Origin: Neocallimastix lanati (nom. inval.) | Lineage: Eukaryota > Neocallimastigomycota > Neocallimastigomycetes > Neocallimastigales > Neocallimastigaceae | DNA: 57,500 bases | Direction: 5' to 3' | NCBI GenBank assembly: GCA_016946835.1 | Contig: JACVTC010000016.1 | Coordinates: forward strand, 452,501 to 510,000 | Shown: one piece after another, positions 31,993-44,807 of the stretch | How positions within the stretch are numbered: the first letter of the stretch is position 1 | How the letters are laid out: the number at the start of each line of letters is the position of its first letter | The notes under the pieces: generated by a model | What the model was told of the DNA's origin: nothing | What the model saw: the letters and a program-made list of their open reading frames with translations, nothing else | Databases searched by the model: none | Program-made: the position numbers and the translations under genes

Positions 31993-32511
31993 AAACATCA
32001 AAAAAATTTTCTCATAAACATCTTATTTATAATCGTTACTTTAAAAAAAAAAAATAAAAATAATTAATTAAATAACTAAACACTAAATAAAATAAATAAT
32101 AAAACATTAAAAATATTTTATTTTTAACCATTAAAAAGTGGAAAAAAAATCCAAAAAAACTAAAATATTTTTAAAATTAAATATCATTTTATTATAACAA
32201 AAAATATTAAAATTTATTTTTAAAATTATACATTATTTTATTATAACAAAAAAATATTAAAATATAGTTTTAAAATAAAAATTATATTTTAACAAAAACT
32301 ATTGAAATATTTCTTTATTTATACAATTTAATTTAAGCCACATTTACATAAATAATTTATTTAAGCGAGCCACTTAAACAAGGATTGTTCCGAAATAAAA
32401 TGTTTTGAAATGTTAACACTAACATTTTATTTATTTATTTAAAATTATTTTAAGAAAAAAAAATGTGGTGTGTTAAATTACGAATTAAATTTTTATTTAT
32501 AAGCCACGTTC
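31801..32511. mobile_element. MITE-like element, family M2, ~54-bp terminal inverted repeats
   Basis: The left terminus (31801-31854) and the reverse complement of the right terminus (32459-32511) share AATAAAAATTTAATT and flanking blocks GTGGC..TATAA and CCACATTTTT, about 46 of 54 positions. The interior is non-coding A+T with a 50-nt T-run near 31945-31985. No target-site duplication could be assigned with confidence, and no transposase is nearby. The element abuts M1 copy 3 (40 bp apart). Confidence 0.65.
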
Positions 32512-32623
32512 AGGTATGTACCATATTCCAAAATATAATACGTTTCTGCAACACATTCTTAATATTAATACAAAAAATTTAAAAATCAAGGAACTTTTAT
32601 ATATATATATATATATAATTATG

Positions 32624-32880
32624 GAGTGTCAACGTGAAAGAAGCAGCAAGCCAGGCTAAACAGAGCCAATGCCTCTGAAGGAGAAGATCATAATTTCTTT
32701 CAGATAGTCCTTCCGTACCTCTATATCCTTTCAATCTATTTATAACAACCCTACCGAATCCTATCCACTTCATACACGTTCACATCTTTCTTGCAGCGCT
32801 CAGGCAAGAGGCGCTTGGTGGGATTCATCTCCGTCTTACGAGCCTCTATAATAGTTGAAATTCGTGCTTGCCCAAAAATA
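32624..32880 (+). pseudogene. Dispersed repeat family R, copy c, with adjoining coding-like island
   Basis: 32624-32708 matches 44698-44816 strongly, including CCAATGCCTCTGAAGGAGAA and then TTTCAGATAGTC; the second copy has a long T-run inserted in between. One frame reads NASEGEDHNF in both copies. The island continues with ordinary base composition to about 32878 and two open frames of about 60 codons, but no recognisable domain, then runs into homopolymers. Probably the remains of a multi-copy gene or element. Confidence 0.5.
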
Positions 32881-33139
32881 ATATTTTTTTTTTTTTTTTT
32901 TTTTTTTTGTTTTGTTTTGTTTTTTAATTTTTTTGTAAGAATACGCTCAGATAAAAAAAAAAAAAAAAAAAAAAAAAAAAGAAAAAAAAGAAAAAGAAAA
33001 GGGAATAAATCAATAAAACACTATGGTGGCTTAAATCTCAACAGGATTGATTGTAACTAGGCTACTACTACTACTCTACTACGGACCAACAATTTATCCA
33101 AATATATATATTCAACTAATTCAGATTGTTATTGAAAGG

Positions 33140-33171
<32 letters not shown>

Positions 33172-33250
33172 TTTTAAATGATAAAAAACAAAATACTTTT
33201 AATAATTTAATAAAATATTTATTTCCTAATAACATATTATCTTAAATATT

Positions 33251-33305
<55 letters not shown>

Positions 33306-33489
33306 AACTTCTGAGACTAGCTTTGAACTAATTTATATTTATAATATATATAATTTTTTTTTTTGTCAATTAATAAATTAAATATTAACAATTGATCACA
33401 ATGAATTTTTTTTTTTTAAAAAAAAAATTATATAACTACATAATTGTAATTCATATTATTATCGACACTATTATTTCATTGAATAATAT

Positions 33490-33530
<41 letters not shown>

Positions 33531-33661
33531 TAAAATGTTATGTTATCTTTTACACTTTCAACAACTGGACCATATAAAATGTTAAAAGAAGGTAAAAAAA
33601 GAAAATGAACAATATGAAGAAATTAAAAGAATCATTTCTAGATATTTAATTTTTAGTGTCT

Positions 33662-33699
<38 letters not shown>

Positions 33700-33906
33700 A
33701 TATTTTTCAGTTACTTATTTAATATAAATAAAAAATAGATATATACATAATGAAACACATAAATATTTGCATATTTTAATGTATATCAATTTTTCTTAAT
33801 ATCTAAATTGGAAAAAAGTGATATTTTTACTATGTAAATTTAATATTATAATCATATGAATAAAAAGTTAGAAGGAAATATTATGTAAAATAAATTAAAA
33901 ATAAAA

Positions 33907-33940
<34 letters not shown>

Positions 33941-34195
33941 AGAGACAAAAATAAAATTATTATTTAAATTAAAAGTCAAGTTCTTTCTTGTTATAATCGT
34001 ATTCTATATTAATTAAGTAATTAATATAGAATAAAAAAAAATAGAAATATTATTACCTCCGCCATTTTTAAACATTTAATATAATTTATTGGTATTATAT
34101 TTATATTCATTTATTTTGACAATTAAAAAAAAAAAAAATAAGCATGATATAGCATAATATATATAGAATTTTTTTTTTTTTATTTTTTATTTTGA
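32881..34195. other. Spacer with many homopolymer runs
   Basis: Contains T21 (32883-32908), A24-rich (32954-33000), A31 (33139-33169), A52 (33252-33303), T35 (33494-33529) and others. A (CTA)n patch lies at 33061-33081. No gene was found. Confidence 0.55.
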
Positions 34196-34545
34196 TAGGA
34201 ATTAAAGCGAGGGGAGAACAATAGATGGTTCTCCAGTGATTTCCTTAAAACGTATCAGACTCTCATCAGATTCTTTGCCATACCGTTTCTCTCTCTAAGC
34301 AAGGCTAATAAGAAAAGATATTCCCTATAACACCGCTTTATATGACGGATGTCCTATCCATGATCTCTTGAACTATCTATCGAAGGAGTAACAACGATAC
34401 TAATCCTCTCAAAGATCACTTATTTTCAGCATTAGTAATTATATAATCTAGTGACAGGAATTCTTATCAGGGCAAGTGAACAACCCTGAAGGAGAAAATT
34501 ACCCATATAAATTCAGGAGGTAGTTATGGGGTTGAGTTTTACTGA
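34196..34545 (+). pseudogene. Decayed coding island, family unknown
   Basis: About 350 bp of balanced composition surrounded by A+T. One plus frame reads protein-like despite several stops: TIDGSPVISLKRIRLSSDSL, then IPYNTALYDGCPIHDLLNYL, and later SGQVNNPEGENYPYKF. The stops and the isolation suggest an old gene or transposon fragment. I do not recognise it. Confidence 0.45.
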
Positions 34546-36765
34546 GAATAAATGAATAAACAAATGAATCAAGGTAATTGGGTATATCTTAATAATATAC
34601 TATTAAATATGTATAAAAATTAGTTTTATTTGAATCTATAATAAAAATTATTAAATATAGATTAAACAAATTGAATATTCAATAGTAAAATGCATAATAG
34701 AAAAAAAAAAAAGTCAAATAAATTATTAATATTTATTATTGATATTAAATATATAAATAATAATTATGATAAATATTTAATAATATTGCATATTTGAATT
34801 ATTTTTTATTCATAAATACTAATTATTATTATTTTTCAATATTTTTTTTTAATTTAATATGAATAATAACTATATGCCAATATATTGTTATTTTTTATTT
34901 TTTATTTTTTTTTTTCCAATTTCTAATACAAAAATTAAATTAACAAGTTTTATAAATTAAAATTTCTAAAATGGATAAAATATATATATATAAATATAAA
35001 ATTAATAACCAAAAAAATATTTATAAATTTTAAAATAAAAAATTAGTTTCTAGATTTTTTTTTTATTAATTAATTTATATTAATTTATTAATGACATCAT
35101 TATAAATAAATAAGTATTAATTATTAAATGACAAAAAAAAAAAAAAAAAACATATATATATACAAAAGTTGAATATATCTTTATTTATAAATGTTTTAAG
35201 ATAAAACCCTTTTTAATAATATACATATCCACTTTTTTTTTTTTTTTTTTTTTTTTTTTTGATTTTAAACCATTTTAATAATATTTATATTTATATTTTA
35301 TTATTTTATTTTATTTACTTTGAAATAATACTTATTATAAAATTTTTAAGTCTATCCTATTTAGTTATTAATATATTTACATTTTTTTATTATTAAGAAT
35401 ATAAAATAAAAACAATAATGATAAAGAATCAAAGATGATGATAATTAAATATTTCATAAATAAATTATATAATATATAAAAATTATTTTTATTATTTTCC
35501 CTTTCTTTTTTATTTAATTTATAAATTATAATTGTGTTTTCTTTTTTTTTTATTATAAATAAAAAAAAGTAGTTCTTAACATAGATTTTTATTATTAAAA
35601 AAAATTCTTTAATTTTCAATTATTTAATTATTTTAGTTTATTTTTATTATTATTATTATTATTATTGTTTTAGTTGAAGGGTTAAGTCAATTTTAAATCA
35701 TAAATTTAAATAATATATAAAAAATATAAAAAATAAAAAAAAATAATTTTTCTTTAAAAATATTTTTGTGTAACCATTTTAATTGTTTAATGATAAGCTT
35801 TTTACATTTATGGATTAATTAATTTTATCTAGGACACCGTCTTTTCTTTAGGTTAAAAAAAAAAAGAATTTTATAAAATAGAAATTTTTTATGATTTATA
35901 TATTGATTGAATTGGTTTGAACCATCACTTTCTCTCTTTTTTTTTTTTTTTTTTATTTCATGAAAGTATAAAGTGAAATAATTAATATTACTTAATATGA
36001 AATAAGTATGTCATCAAATAATAAAGATCATTTTTTTTATAATATATGAATAAAAAGTATTAAGAAAGTATTATTCATATAATAAAAAAAAAGTTTTTTT
36101 TTTTTTTTTGGACATTTATTTATTGAAAAATAATTAAATAGGAAATTTAAATATAAAATTTAATATTGATGTTTAATAATATAATTATTAGTTTAATATA
36201 AAGATAATAAATATTAATATATTTTAATTTCTGTATTTTTAATTTCTGTATTTTTTATTTTATTTCTTATTTTATTTTATTTTTATTTTTTATTTCATAA
36301 ATTCATAAATTTGATTATACAATTAATGCCATTAGAATTTTCAAAATGAAATAAATAGAAAAAAGAAAAACAAAAAAACAAAAAAAATAAATTTAATATA
36401 AAAAAAAAAATATTAATTTTTTTTTTTTTTAAAAATAGATAAAAAGAAAAAAAGAAAACAAATATTAATGGCTAAAAAAAAAAAATTTAAATTTAGAATT
36501 TAGAATAATAAAAAGTTAATTCTTTTTTTATTTCTATTCTTATTCTTAATCTTGAATTAATAATGATTTAAGTTTTAATATTTATATTAATGCCTAGTAA
36601 ATAAAAAATAAAAAATAAAAAATATATAGAAATAGAAATATATAGATATAATAGTTTATATAAATATATGTAACCTTATTTATTAGTGTTATTGATGATC
36701 CCTTTTTTTTTTATTTAATACATATTTTGTTTCTTTCTCTCTTTCTCTCTCTTTGTTTTTAATCT

Positions 36766-36770
<5 letters not shown>

Positions 36771-36806
<36 letters not shown>

Positions 36807-36828
36807 TATTATTATTATTATTATTATT
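36771..36828. repeat. (AAT)n-(ATT)n inverted microsatellite
   Basis: About 12 AAT units run straight into about 8 ATT units, making a perfect hairpin-forming palindrome. A similar junction lies at 53226-53271, followed there by a CT-rich run. Confidence 0.9.
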
Positions 36829-37332
36829 TTACTTTGGATTATTTTTATCATTATACATAGCAAAAAATTTAATTGTCTTTTTATGATTTTTATACTACTT
36901 ATATATATATATATCTTTATTATTACAATTATTACATAAAAATACTATATATGAATAATTTCTTACTATGAATGAATAATTAATGATATTTAATTATATT
37001 CTAAAATATATATATATATATATACAAATTTATTTTATTAAACTCATAATAAAACTGTAAAATATGCAACGAATGAACCAAATAAATAATAAAATAAAAA
37101 ATAAAAAAATAAAAAAAAAGTAAACAAATATATTATTAATATCCATTATCTATATTTAATAATTAATAATTAATATTTTTAACAATTATTTATTCATCTT
37201 TTATTAACATTATTTATTTGCATTTACTTTTTTATTATTAATATTTTTGTGATTATCGTTTATTTTTATTTATATTATTTTATTTTACTTATTATTTTTA
37301 TTTATATTATTTTATTTTATTTATTATATTTT

Positions 37333-37414
37333 TTAATTAAAGAGTTCTATCAGACATAAATGGCGTATATCTGTGTTATATACCATATAAGTCGAATAGA
37401 ATTCTTTTAATTAA
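37333..37414. repeat. 82-bp imperfect hairpin with TTAATTAA ends
   Basis: The left arm TTAATTAAAGAGTTCTAT (37333-37350) pairs with ATAGAATTCTTTTAATTAA (37396-37414). An inner arm ATGGCGTATAT pairs with ATATACCAT around a CTGTGTT loop. Its base composition is less extreme than the flanks. It could be a small inverted-repeat transposon or a structured RNA. Confidence 0.6.
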
Positions 37415-38678
37415 TAATTAAATGATTATACAAAAATTACAAAAATTATTTTATAAATTAAAAATTCCAAAATGGATACAAAGAAAAAAAAAAAAAAAAA
37501 AAAAGAGACAAAAAATTAAAAAAATTAATAACCATATAAATAATAATTAAAATATTAAAAAATTAAAAAAAAAAAAAAAAAGATCTTAATTCAATCTTAA
37601 TCTATTAATTTTTTATATTATATTATTTTATTAATTTCTCGATAGTAACTAAATACTCTTTATATATATATATTTATTAAAATGAACAAAAGATATATAA
37701 AAGTCGGTATTATATATATCTTTATTTATAGATATTATAATTAATTTTTATTTAATAATATTTCTTTTCTTTCTTTATTCTTTTCTTATTCTTTTTTTTT
37801 ATTTTCTTTTTATTTTTTTTTTAATATTTCGTTTTTATTAATATAATTATATACTATATATGGTATATAATTGTTATAGTTTTATATTTTAAATTATTAT
37901 TCAAAATTAGTCTATAAATTAAAATTTTCTAAAATGGATAAAAAGAAAAGATTAAAATTAAAAATTAAAAATAAAAAAATAATAAGAAAAAAAAAATAAG
38001 AATCCGTTCTTTTTGGTTCCTTCTTTTATAAATATAAATTAAAAATTAAATAACATTTTTTTGATTTATATTAATAATTATATTTTGATATTTATTTTGT
38101 TAAATAAAAAAAAAAAATTTATAAAAGTTGGTGTATATATAACTATTAATACTATAATTTACACTGTTTTTTTTTTTTTTTTTTTTTTTTAATAATATTT
38201 AATTATATTTAATCTTATTTAATAATTTTATTTACTGATTTATTTTTCTATTTTTCTCCTCTTTTTTGTTTTTAACCCATTTTTCAAAAAATAAATTTTA
38301 ATATTTATTTATTTATTTTGAATGGCTATATTTTTTGTTAAACAAAAAAAAAAAATTTTTTTTTTTAATATACTTAATAAAAATTTTATTTTATATTTAA
38401 ATATCGATATGTTTATTAAATTTATTATAATAAATAAAATATTAAACAATTTCTTTCGTTTTTTTTTTTTTTTATTTTTATTTTTGAATTATTATTTCTT
38501 TCATTATACAGAATAAAGTTTTTGATTCATCTTATTTGAAATTAAAAATAAAGAAATTTACTATGAATGAATGATGATAATTAAGTTTTTTTTTTTTTTT
38601 TTTTAAAAAAAAATATATTTTAAAATAATTAAAAATTATTTTTTTTCCACTTGTATAGTTAATTATAATTAGAATATT

Positions 38679-38709
<31 letters not shown>

Positions 38710-39556
38710 TTATAGAAAGAAAAGAAAATATATAAAAAGTTCCACTTTATTATTTTTTATTATTAATAAAAAAAAAAAATTTTTATTTATTTATTATTTT
38801 TTTTTAACATAATTTTTTAATATCTATTATTTATTAATTTTTTATTGGGAAGTGAAACTTTAATTGATAAATTTAATAATACTAATAAAAAAAAAAAAAA
38901 AGAAAAAACAAAAAAAAATTTTTTTAAATATTTTTGTGTAACATTTTTATTTTTATTTTTATTCCTACATGATACATTTCTTTATGTTAAAAAATTATAC
39001 AGAAAGAAATTTTTTTTTTTTTTGATTTATATTTCAATTTAATTGGTTTAAACCATCTTTTTTATTTTTTATTATTATTATTATTTTTTTTATCTTAGAG
39101 TTTGTATCTATAGTGAAAATATAAATATTATTTTTGATAATAGTATTTCATTAAATACTTGAATTAATTGTTCTACTAAAATAAAGTATAATTGATATCA
39201 TTCTATTATCAAAACTATTATACTCTATTAGTTCATTCACATATAATAATTTAATATTTTTTAGTAAAAATATATATATGTATATAAATAAAATACTTGA
39301 ATATATTATTAATAAAGATTATTATTGTTACTATTATCAATCTTTTTTTTTTTTTTTAAAAAAAAATAAGATAGAAAAAATAATATTTTAACAATATATA
39401 ATTAAATTATAATTATGGAATGAAAAATATTGAAAAAGCATTATTTACATTAAAAAAAAAACAAGGTTACATTAATTATAATAAATTGATAAGAATTAAT
39501 TAATAATTTTTATATTTAAAAATTCTGTATTTTTATTTTATTAAGAATACATTTAC

Positions 39557-39587
<31 letters not shown>

Positions 39588-39892
39588 TATTCATATAGAA
39601 ACTTTCAGAAACTATTTAAAATTAATTATGACATATAGTTTTAGAATAATAAAAAATGAAATAAAAAATAATAAAAAAAAAAAAAAATTTGTGTAATATT
39701 ATAAATATTGTTATTAATGAATTAATAAAATCTTAAAATCTTTAAAAAATATATATGTATAAATATAAAATTTTTTTTATTTTGATATTTTATATATGAT
39801 AAAATTACAATAGAATATTAAAAAAATTTTTCTGCTAAAATTTTTTTTCTTTTTTTACTTCTCTTTTTTACTTTACAGAATTTAAATGACCC

Positions 39893-39923
<31 letters not shown>

Positions 39924-40491
39924 AAATAATAAAAATGTATCAAAAAATTTTTGATTATCTTTTACATTAAATATAATTAAAGTCTTTTTAAGATTATTAA
40001 ATAAATGAAAAAAAAAATTAAAATAAATGAAAAAAAAAAATAAAATAAATAATAATTCCAGAAAATAAATTAAAAAAAAAAATTTTTTTTTTTGTTTTAT
40101 TTTATTTTGGTAGGATATTCTAATTTAATTAAATTAAATTATTATTAAGTTCATATTTTATATTTTATATTTTGTACTTTTTTTTTTAATAAAAGATAAA
40201 AAATATTTAAATTGATTAGAAACTTTTTTTAAATAATAAAAATCCATTAATAATAATATAGTAAATTATAATTATTAAATGAGATTTATCATTTATAGAT
40301 ATTATAGAATAATTTTTAATAATATTTATAAAAATATTATTAATGAAATTATCCATTTATAGAATAATTATGAATATAAATAATAAATAATAATAGTAAT
40401 AATAAATCATAATCGTGATCTAATAATAAATCATAATAATAATAATAATAAAAAAAGTATAACATTATTAATATTATAATTTTATTTTAAA

Positions 40492-40522
<31 letters not shown>

Positions 40523-40996
40523 GTTATCTATTATAAATAAAAATTAATTAAATAGTATAAAACAAATATGAAATTTAAGAAATGAAAGAAAGAGTATAAA
40601 TATAAAATTATTTTTCCAATGAATGTAAAAAATCACAATTTAAAAAATAAAAAAAAAAAATAAAAAAAAAAAATAAAAAAAAAATAAAAAAAAAATAAAA
40701 AAAAAAATAATAAAAAAAAAAATAAAATAAAAAGCACAAATAAAATACAAATAAAATAAAAAATAAAAATAAAAATAAAAATAAAAATAAAACACAAATA
40801 AAATAAAAAAAAATAAAATAAAAAATAAAATAAAATAAAATAAAGTAAAATAGAATAAAATAATATAGAATAAAATAAATAAAAATAAAAATAAAAATAA
40901 AATAAATTAACAACCAAAAAAAAAAAAAATAAAAAAAATAATAATAAAATAATAAAATAAAAAAGAATTAAATAGTAGTAAATAAATTAATTAAAA

Positions 40997-42640
40997 ATGT
41001 TTAAATATATAAATTTATATTTCTTATTGATCGTTATTACCCTTTCATTAAGCCTTACCCATGGTAAAAAAAGTAAAAAAGAAGATAGATATTATATGAT
41101 TTTGGTGAATAGTACCTATACTTTTTCACCTGCTTCTGATTCTGATCATAATAATAAACGTCAAGAAATTCTTGAAGAAAATGAATTTGTGGATTCTATC
41201 ATTGATGAAATCAATACCTTAATTTTGAGTAATAAGAAAACCTATGAGGATCCAGAAAAATTTGAAGAAATTGAAAAATCTTCATCTCTCAAGAAAAGAG
41301 ATTCCGAATCCCATCCTCTAATGGATTATGGTGATTCTGACTACGTTTATCCGGTCGCTAATTTAAATGATAAAACTCTTCTTTATGCCTATCTTTCCAA
41401 CGATTTAATTGAAACAGTTAAATCCTTACCCAATGTTATCTCCGTTGATACCCCAATTGAATATAAACCTGACAGTACCATTAATAGAGAAAGAGATATT
41501 CAAAATGAGACCCAATGGAAGAAAGTGAGTGTTGAATATTATGCTGATCTTCACCTTTCCTTAATTTCTCAAGGAAAATATTCTGATGATTTAATTGGAC
41601 AATATGATACTAACTATTATTACCCAAGTTCTGCCGGTGAAGATGTGGATATCTTTATCTTTGATACCGGTTTTAATTTCAGACATAGTGAATTCAATAA
41701 CAAGAATTCTCGTACCGTAAAATGTGCTGTCAATATTGTGGAAGGTAAAGCTTATGATGTTCCAGATGAAACTTATTGTATGAGTAACTATAGGTATGAT
41801 ATGTATATGGAGAGAAGCCATGGTACGATGGTAGCTACGGTAGCTGGTGGAATGATTCGTGGTGTTGCTAAAAAGGCTAATATTTATGGTATTCTCATTG
41901 ATTACTATTTCAATTTGAATGTCATTGCCGGTTTAAGATATGTTAAGGAACACTTATTTAGACCAGGAAAGGCCATTTTCAATTTCTCATTTGGTAGATA
42001 CATTGATATGGATAGATTTGAAAATGAATCTCTCTACATTGAATACAAAAATTTAATTAAAGAAATGACAGAGGAAGGGGCCATCTTTATTTGTTCTGCA
42101 GGTAATGAAAATGCCCATATTGTCGATAACGAATATAAACTGATTAAGGAACCATGTAGTATTGATGGTGAAATTTGTGTTGGTGGTATTGGAAATCCAG
42201 ATGATGATACCAGAATGATGAAATCCAATCAATACGTAAAGGATATTGAATCAAATTACGGTAAGGAAGTTGATCTCTATGCTCCCTACCATGTTCAAGT
42301 GGAATACCAAGATAACAAATTTAATTATGTCAATAAGAGCGTCTGTGGTACCTCCTTTTCCGCTCCAATTGTTGCTGGTGTTGCTGCCACTATTATCAGT
42401 GAAAATCCAGGGGTTCAATATAATTCCTGGTCCATGTTAAAGCATCTTACGGAAATTGGAGAAAAAGATATTATAACCGATCTTCCAAAGGGTGATCCAA
42501 ACGTCTTCATTAATAATGGCAAACATACGGTATATTCAAATAATGATACCTATATGGGCTGTGGTGTTTATTCTGGTAATATGAAATGTCCTAATCATGA
42601 AGTTTGTAGTACCGATGGACATTGTGTTAAACGTGGATAA
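40997..42640 (+). CDS. Secreted subtilisin-like serine protease (S8) with Cys-rich tail
   Basis: Single exon, 547 residues. Signal peptide (hydrophobic YFLLIVITLSLSLTHG, residues 8-23), then a ~150-residue inhibitor-like propeptide, then the S8 catalytic domain. The triad is visible: Asp223 in FIFDTGFN, His275 in RSHGTMVATVAGG and Ser453 in GTSFSAPIVAGV; the oxyanion Asn is Asn329 in FNFSFG. The C-terminal ~27 residues hold four cysteines in a pattern like the hevein/CBM18 chitin-binding fold (CGVYSGNMKCPNHEVCS..GHC), shorter than a full module. It is probably exported to digest extracellular or cell-wall protein, with the tail binding chitin or being structural. Codon use is clearly more balanced than the flanking desert. 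No intron is needed, and the start is the first ATG, followed directly by the signal peptide. Confidence 0.93.
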   Translation: MFKYINLYFLLIVITLSLSLTHGKKSKKEDRYYMILVNSTYTFSPASDSDHNNKRQEILEENEFVDSIIDEINTLILSNKKTYEDPEKFEEIEKSSSLKKRDSESHPLMDYGDSDYVYPVANLNDKTLLYAYLSNDLIETVKSLPNVISVDTPIEYKPDSTINRERDIQNETQWKKVSVEYYADLHLSLISQGKYSDDLIGQYDTNYYYPSSAGEDVDIFIFDTGFNFRHSEFNNKNSRTVKCAVNIVEGKAYDVPDETYCMSNYRYDMYMERSHGTMVATVAGGMIRGVAKKANIYGILIDYYFNLNVIAGLRYVKEHLFRPGKAIFNFSFGRYIDMDRFENESLYIEYKNLIKEMTEEGAIFICSAGNENAHIVDNEYKLIKEPCSIDGEICVGGIGNPDDDTRMMKSNQYVKDIESNYGKEVDLYAPYHVQVEYQDNKFNYVNKSVCGTSFSAPIVAGVAATIISENPGVQYNSWSMLKHLTEIGEKDIITDLPKGDPNVFINNGKHTVYSNNDTYMGCGVYSGNMKCPNHEVCSTDGHCVKRG

Positions 42641-42687
42641 ATAGTTTAAAATTTAAATATAAAGTTAAATATAAATATAAGATATAT

Positions 42688-42725
<38 letters not shown>

Positions 42726-43485
42726 TATATTATTATTTTAAAATATATTTAAAAGAAAACAAAGGGGTAAAATATAATGATTGATATATAAACATTTAGT
42801 GATTATTATTACTATTTTTTTTTTTATTTTTATATAAAAAATTCATACTTTTTTTTTTTTTTTATATATTTCTAAAAAGTTATAATATATTTAATATTCA
42901 ATGAATATATTATTTAAAATATTATCATATTTTAAATAATGGAATATTAAATATATATATATATATAAAATTTAAAATTTATAGAGTGTCAAATAATAAA
43001 ATAATATTATTTTATAAAATAATTATTTTATTTACTACATTTCATATCATAATATTCCATTCTTTTATTTTTAAAAAAGGATGAAATATTAACAAAATTA
43101 ATTTTATTAAAAAAAAAAAAATTTTTTTTTATTATTTTATTTTTTCAAGTACAAAATATTTAGTATTAAAATAAAAAATTTTAATATTAAATAGATCAAT
43201 AAATTAAAAATAAATTAATAAAAATAATAATATATTATAATATTATAATATTTATAATGGAATATTTTCATAAATATAAAAAAAAAAAAAAAAAATTTAT
43301 AGATAATCAAATAATAAAATATTATTATCATCATATTAATTATTTTATTATTGCTTTAAATAGCTTCTTATACCTCCTTTCCTTATTTATTTTTTTTTTA
43401 AAAATCATAATAATAAAAATAAAAAAATAAAAACAAAGGATAAATATTAATAAAAATAAATATTATTAATAATAAATATAAATGA

Positions 43486-43520
<35 letters not shown>

Positions 43521-43850
43521 AGAAAAATGAAATTTATAATTTTATTATGTGTTTGTTATTAATTTTATTTTATTGCTTTTTTTTTTTTTACATTACGAAA
43601 GACCTAATTTAAAGACTTTATTCATTTAAGAATATGTCATTCCATGAATTATTTGAATTTTTTTTATAAGGGTTAAGAGTATTTGGTTAACATCACACTG
43701 CATTTGCATTGATACTCTCAAATAGAAATATATATATATTTTTTTTATTGGTTAATTGATTGTTCATTTTTCAATCATATTCGTAGTAAAGTTAATGATA
43801 AAATTTTATTTTTATATAATGCTTTTAACCGTGGCAACCTAACAAATGAT
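42641..43850. other. AT-rich 3' flank of the subtilase gene
   Basis: A+T with A/T homopolymers (for example A28 at 42691-42718). A small complementary pair AGAGTAT..ATACTCT (43676-43712) brackets a mixed-composition stretch. No gene was found. Confidence 0.5.
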
Positions 43851-43857
43851 ATTTATT

Positions 43858-44003
43858 AATAGTAATAATGATATTAGCAACAGTAATAATAGTAATAGTA
43901 ATAATAGTAATAATAGTTATAGTAATATTAGTAATAGTATTATTAGTAATATTAGTAATAGTAATATTAGTAATAGTATTATTAGTAATATTAGTAATAG
44001 TTA
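43858..44003. repeat. AGTAAT-based short tandem repeat
   Basis: About 145 bp built from AGTAAT, AGTAATATT and AGTATT units (9-bp and 6-bp periods). Open in one frame as a Ser/Asn/Ile-rich string, but with no flanking gene to support coding. Confidence 0.85.
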
Positions 44004-44270
44004 TTGAAAATTATTGAAAATAATGTGTACGTTGATTCTAGTGTGTGTAGAAAAGTGTTTACTTTCCTTTTTGGAGATCGAAGTATTAATAACAGTACAA
44101 AGGAATGGAAGGAATCTATTTAAGTGCTAGATGAAATCAGGTGCTTATTCTAATACTCCATTCTTGGTGGTTACTGCGGCTCTTCTTCAATCGATTATAC
44201 CTATTGCTATTGAGCCAGCAATGGTCTTTGTTCAAGAGATTCAAATCGAATCGTACTACTACTACTACTA

Positions 44271-44352
44271 CCAAGAGCGTCAATGCTGAAGAAACAGTAA
44301 GACAGGCCAGCAGAGCTAGCACAACCAATGTAGATCATAATTTTGTTTCTTA
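44271..44352 (+). repeat. Dispersed repeat family R, copy a
   Basis: One frame reads KSVNAEETVRQASRASTTN before DHNF, closely resembling the peptide encoded by copy b 400 bp downstream and by copy c at 32.6 kb. The frame is open from 44141, but the upstream part (Leu-rich, then poly-Thr) has no recognised homology. No splice model or domain supports a working gene. Confidence 0.55.
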
Positions 44353-44697
44353 AAATTATGATTAACATTGTGAAGTTAAAATTAATTATTATACTACAGT
44401 ATGATAATGCCCTTATGAAGTCTTACAGATATTAATTAAATGAAACTAGAATATATTATACCATTATTTTATTTTATTTTGTGTTTTTTTTGTTTATTTT
44501 TTATCTTTTTTTTTTTTTTTCTTTTTATTACATGTATTTTATCAAATATTTAATTAATAAAGATGAAACAAGTTTGCTGCCGTTAAAAATATATATATAA
44601 ATATATATATATATATTTTTTTTTCTGAGTAATGAGATTATGCCTAGAGCGAGTACTGGACAAGGGTTGCTATTCCGAAAGTAGAATGGCAAACTAA

Positions 44698-44772
44698 CCA
44701 GGAACGTCAAACACTGAAACTGCAGTAAGACCAGCTAGCAGGACCAATGCCTCTGAAGGAGAAGACCATAAT

Positions 44773-44807
<35 letters not shown>

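Larger units (their letters stand above)
34546..40996. other. Gene desert of A+T with diverged repeats
   Basis: No credible gene in 6.4 kb. Diverged copies of a segment containing TAAATTAAAATTTCTAAAATGGATA lie near 34950, 37450 and 37910, each followed some hundred bases later by an AAAAGT(C/T)GGTAT-like phrase. Another pair (about 35757-35930 and 38920-39062) shares TATTTTTGTGTAAC at one end and AATTGGTTT(A/G)AACCATC at the other. Also present are an (AAT)n(ATT)n palindrome and an 82-bp hairpin (listed). The last 350 bp before the subtilase gene are almost pure A-rich AAAAT repeats. Confidence 0.5.

Noticed and set aside
40608-40917. Phe/Tyr/Leu-rich minus-strand frames upstream of the subtilase
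   Set aside because: Translation of an AAAAT-type repeat tract; no conserved content.
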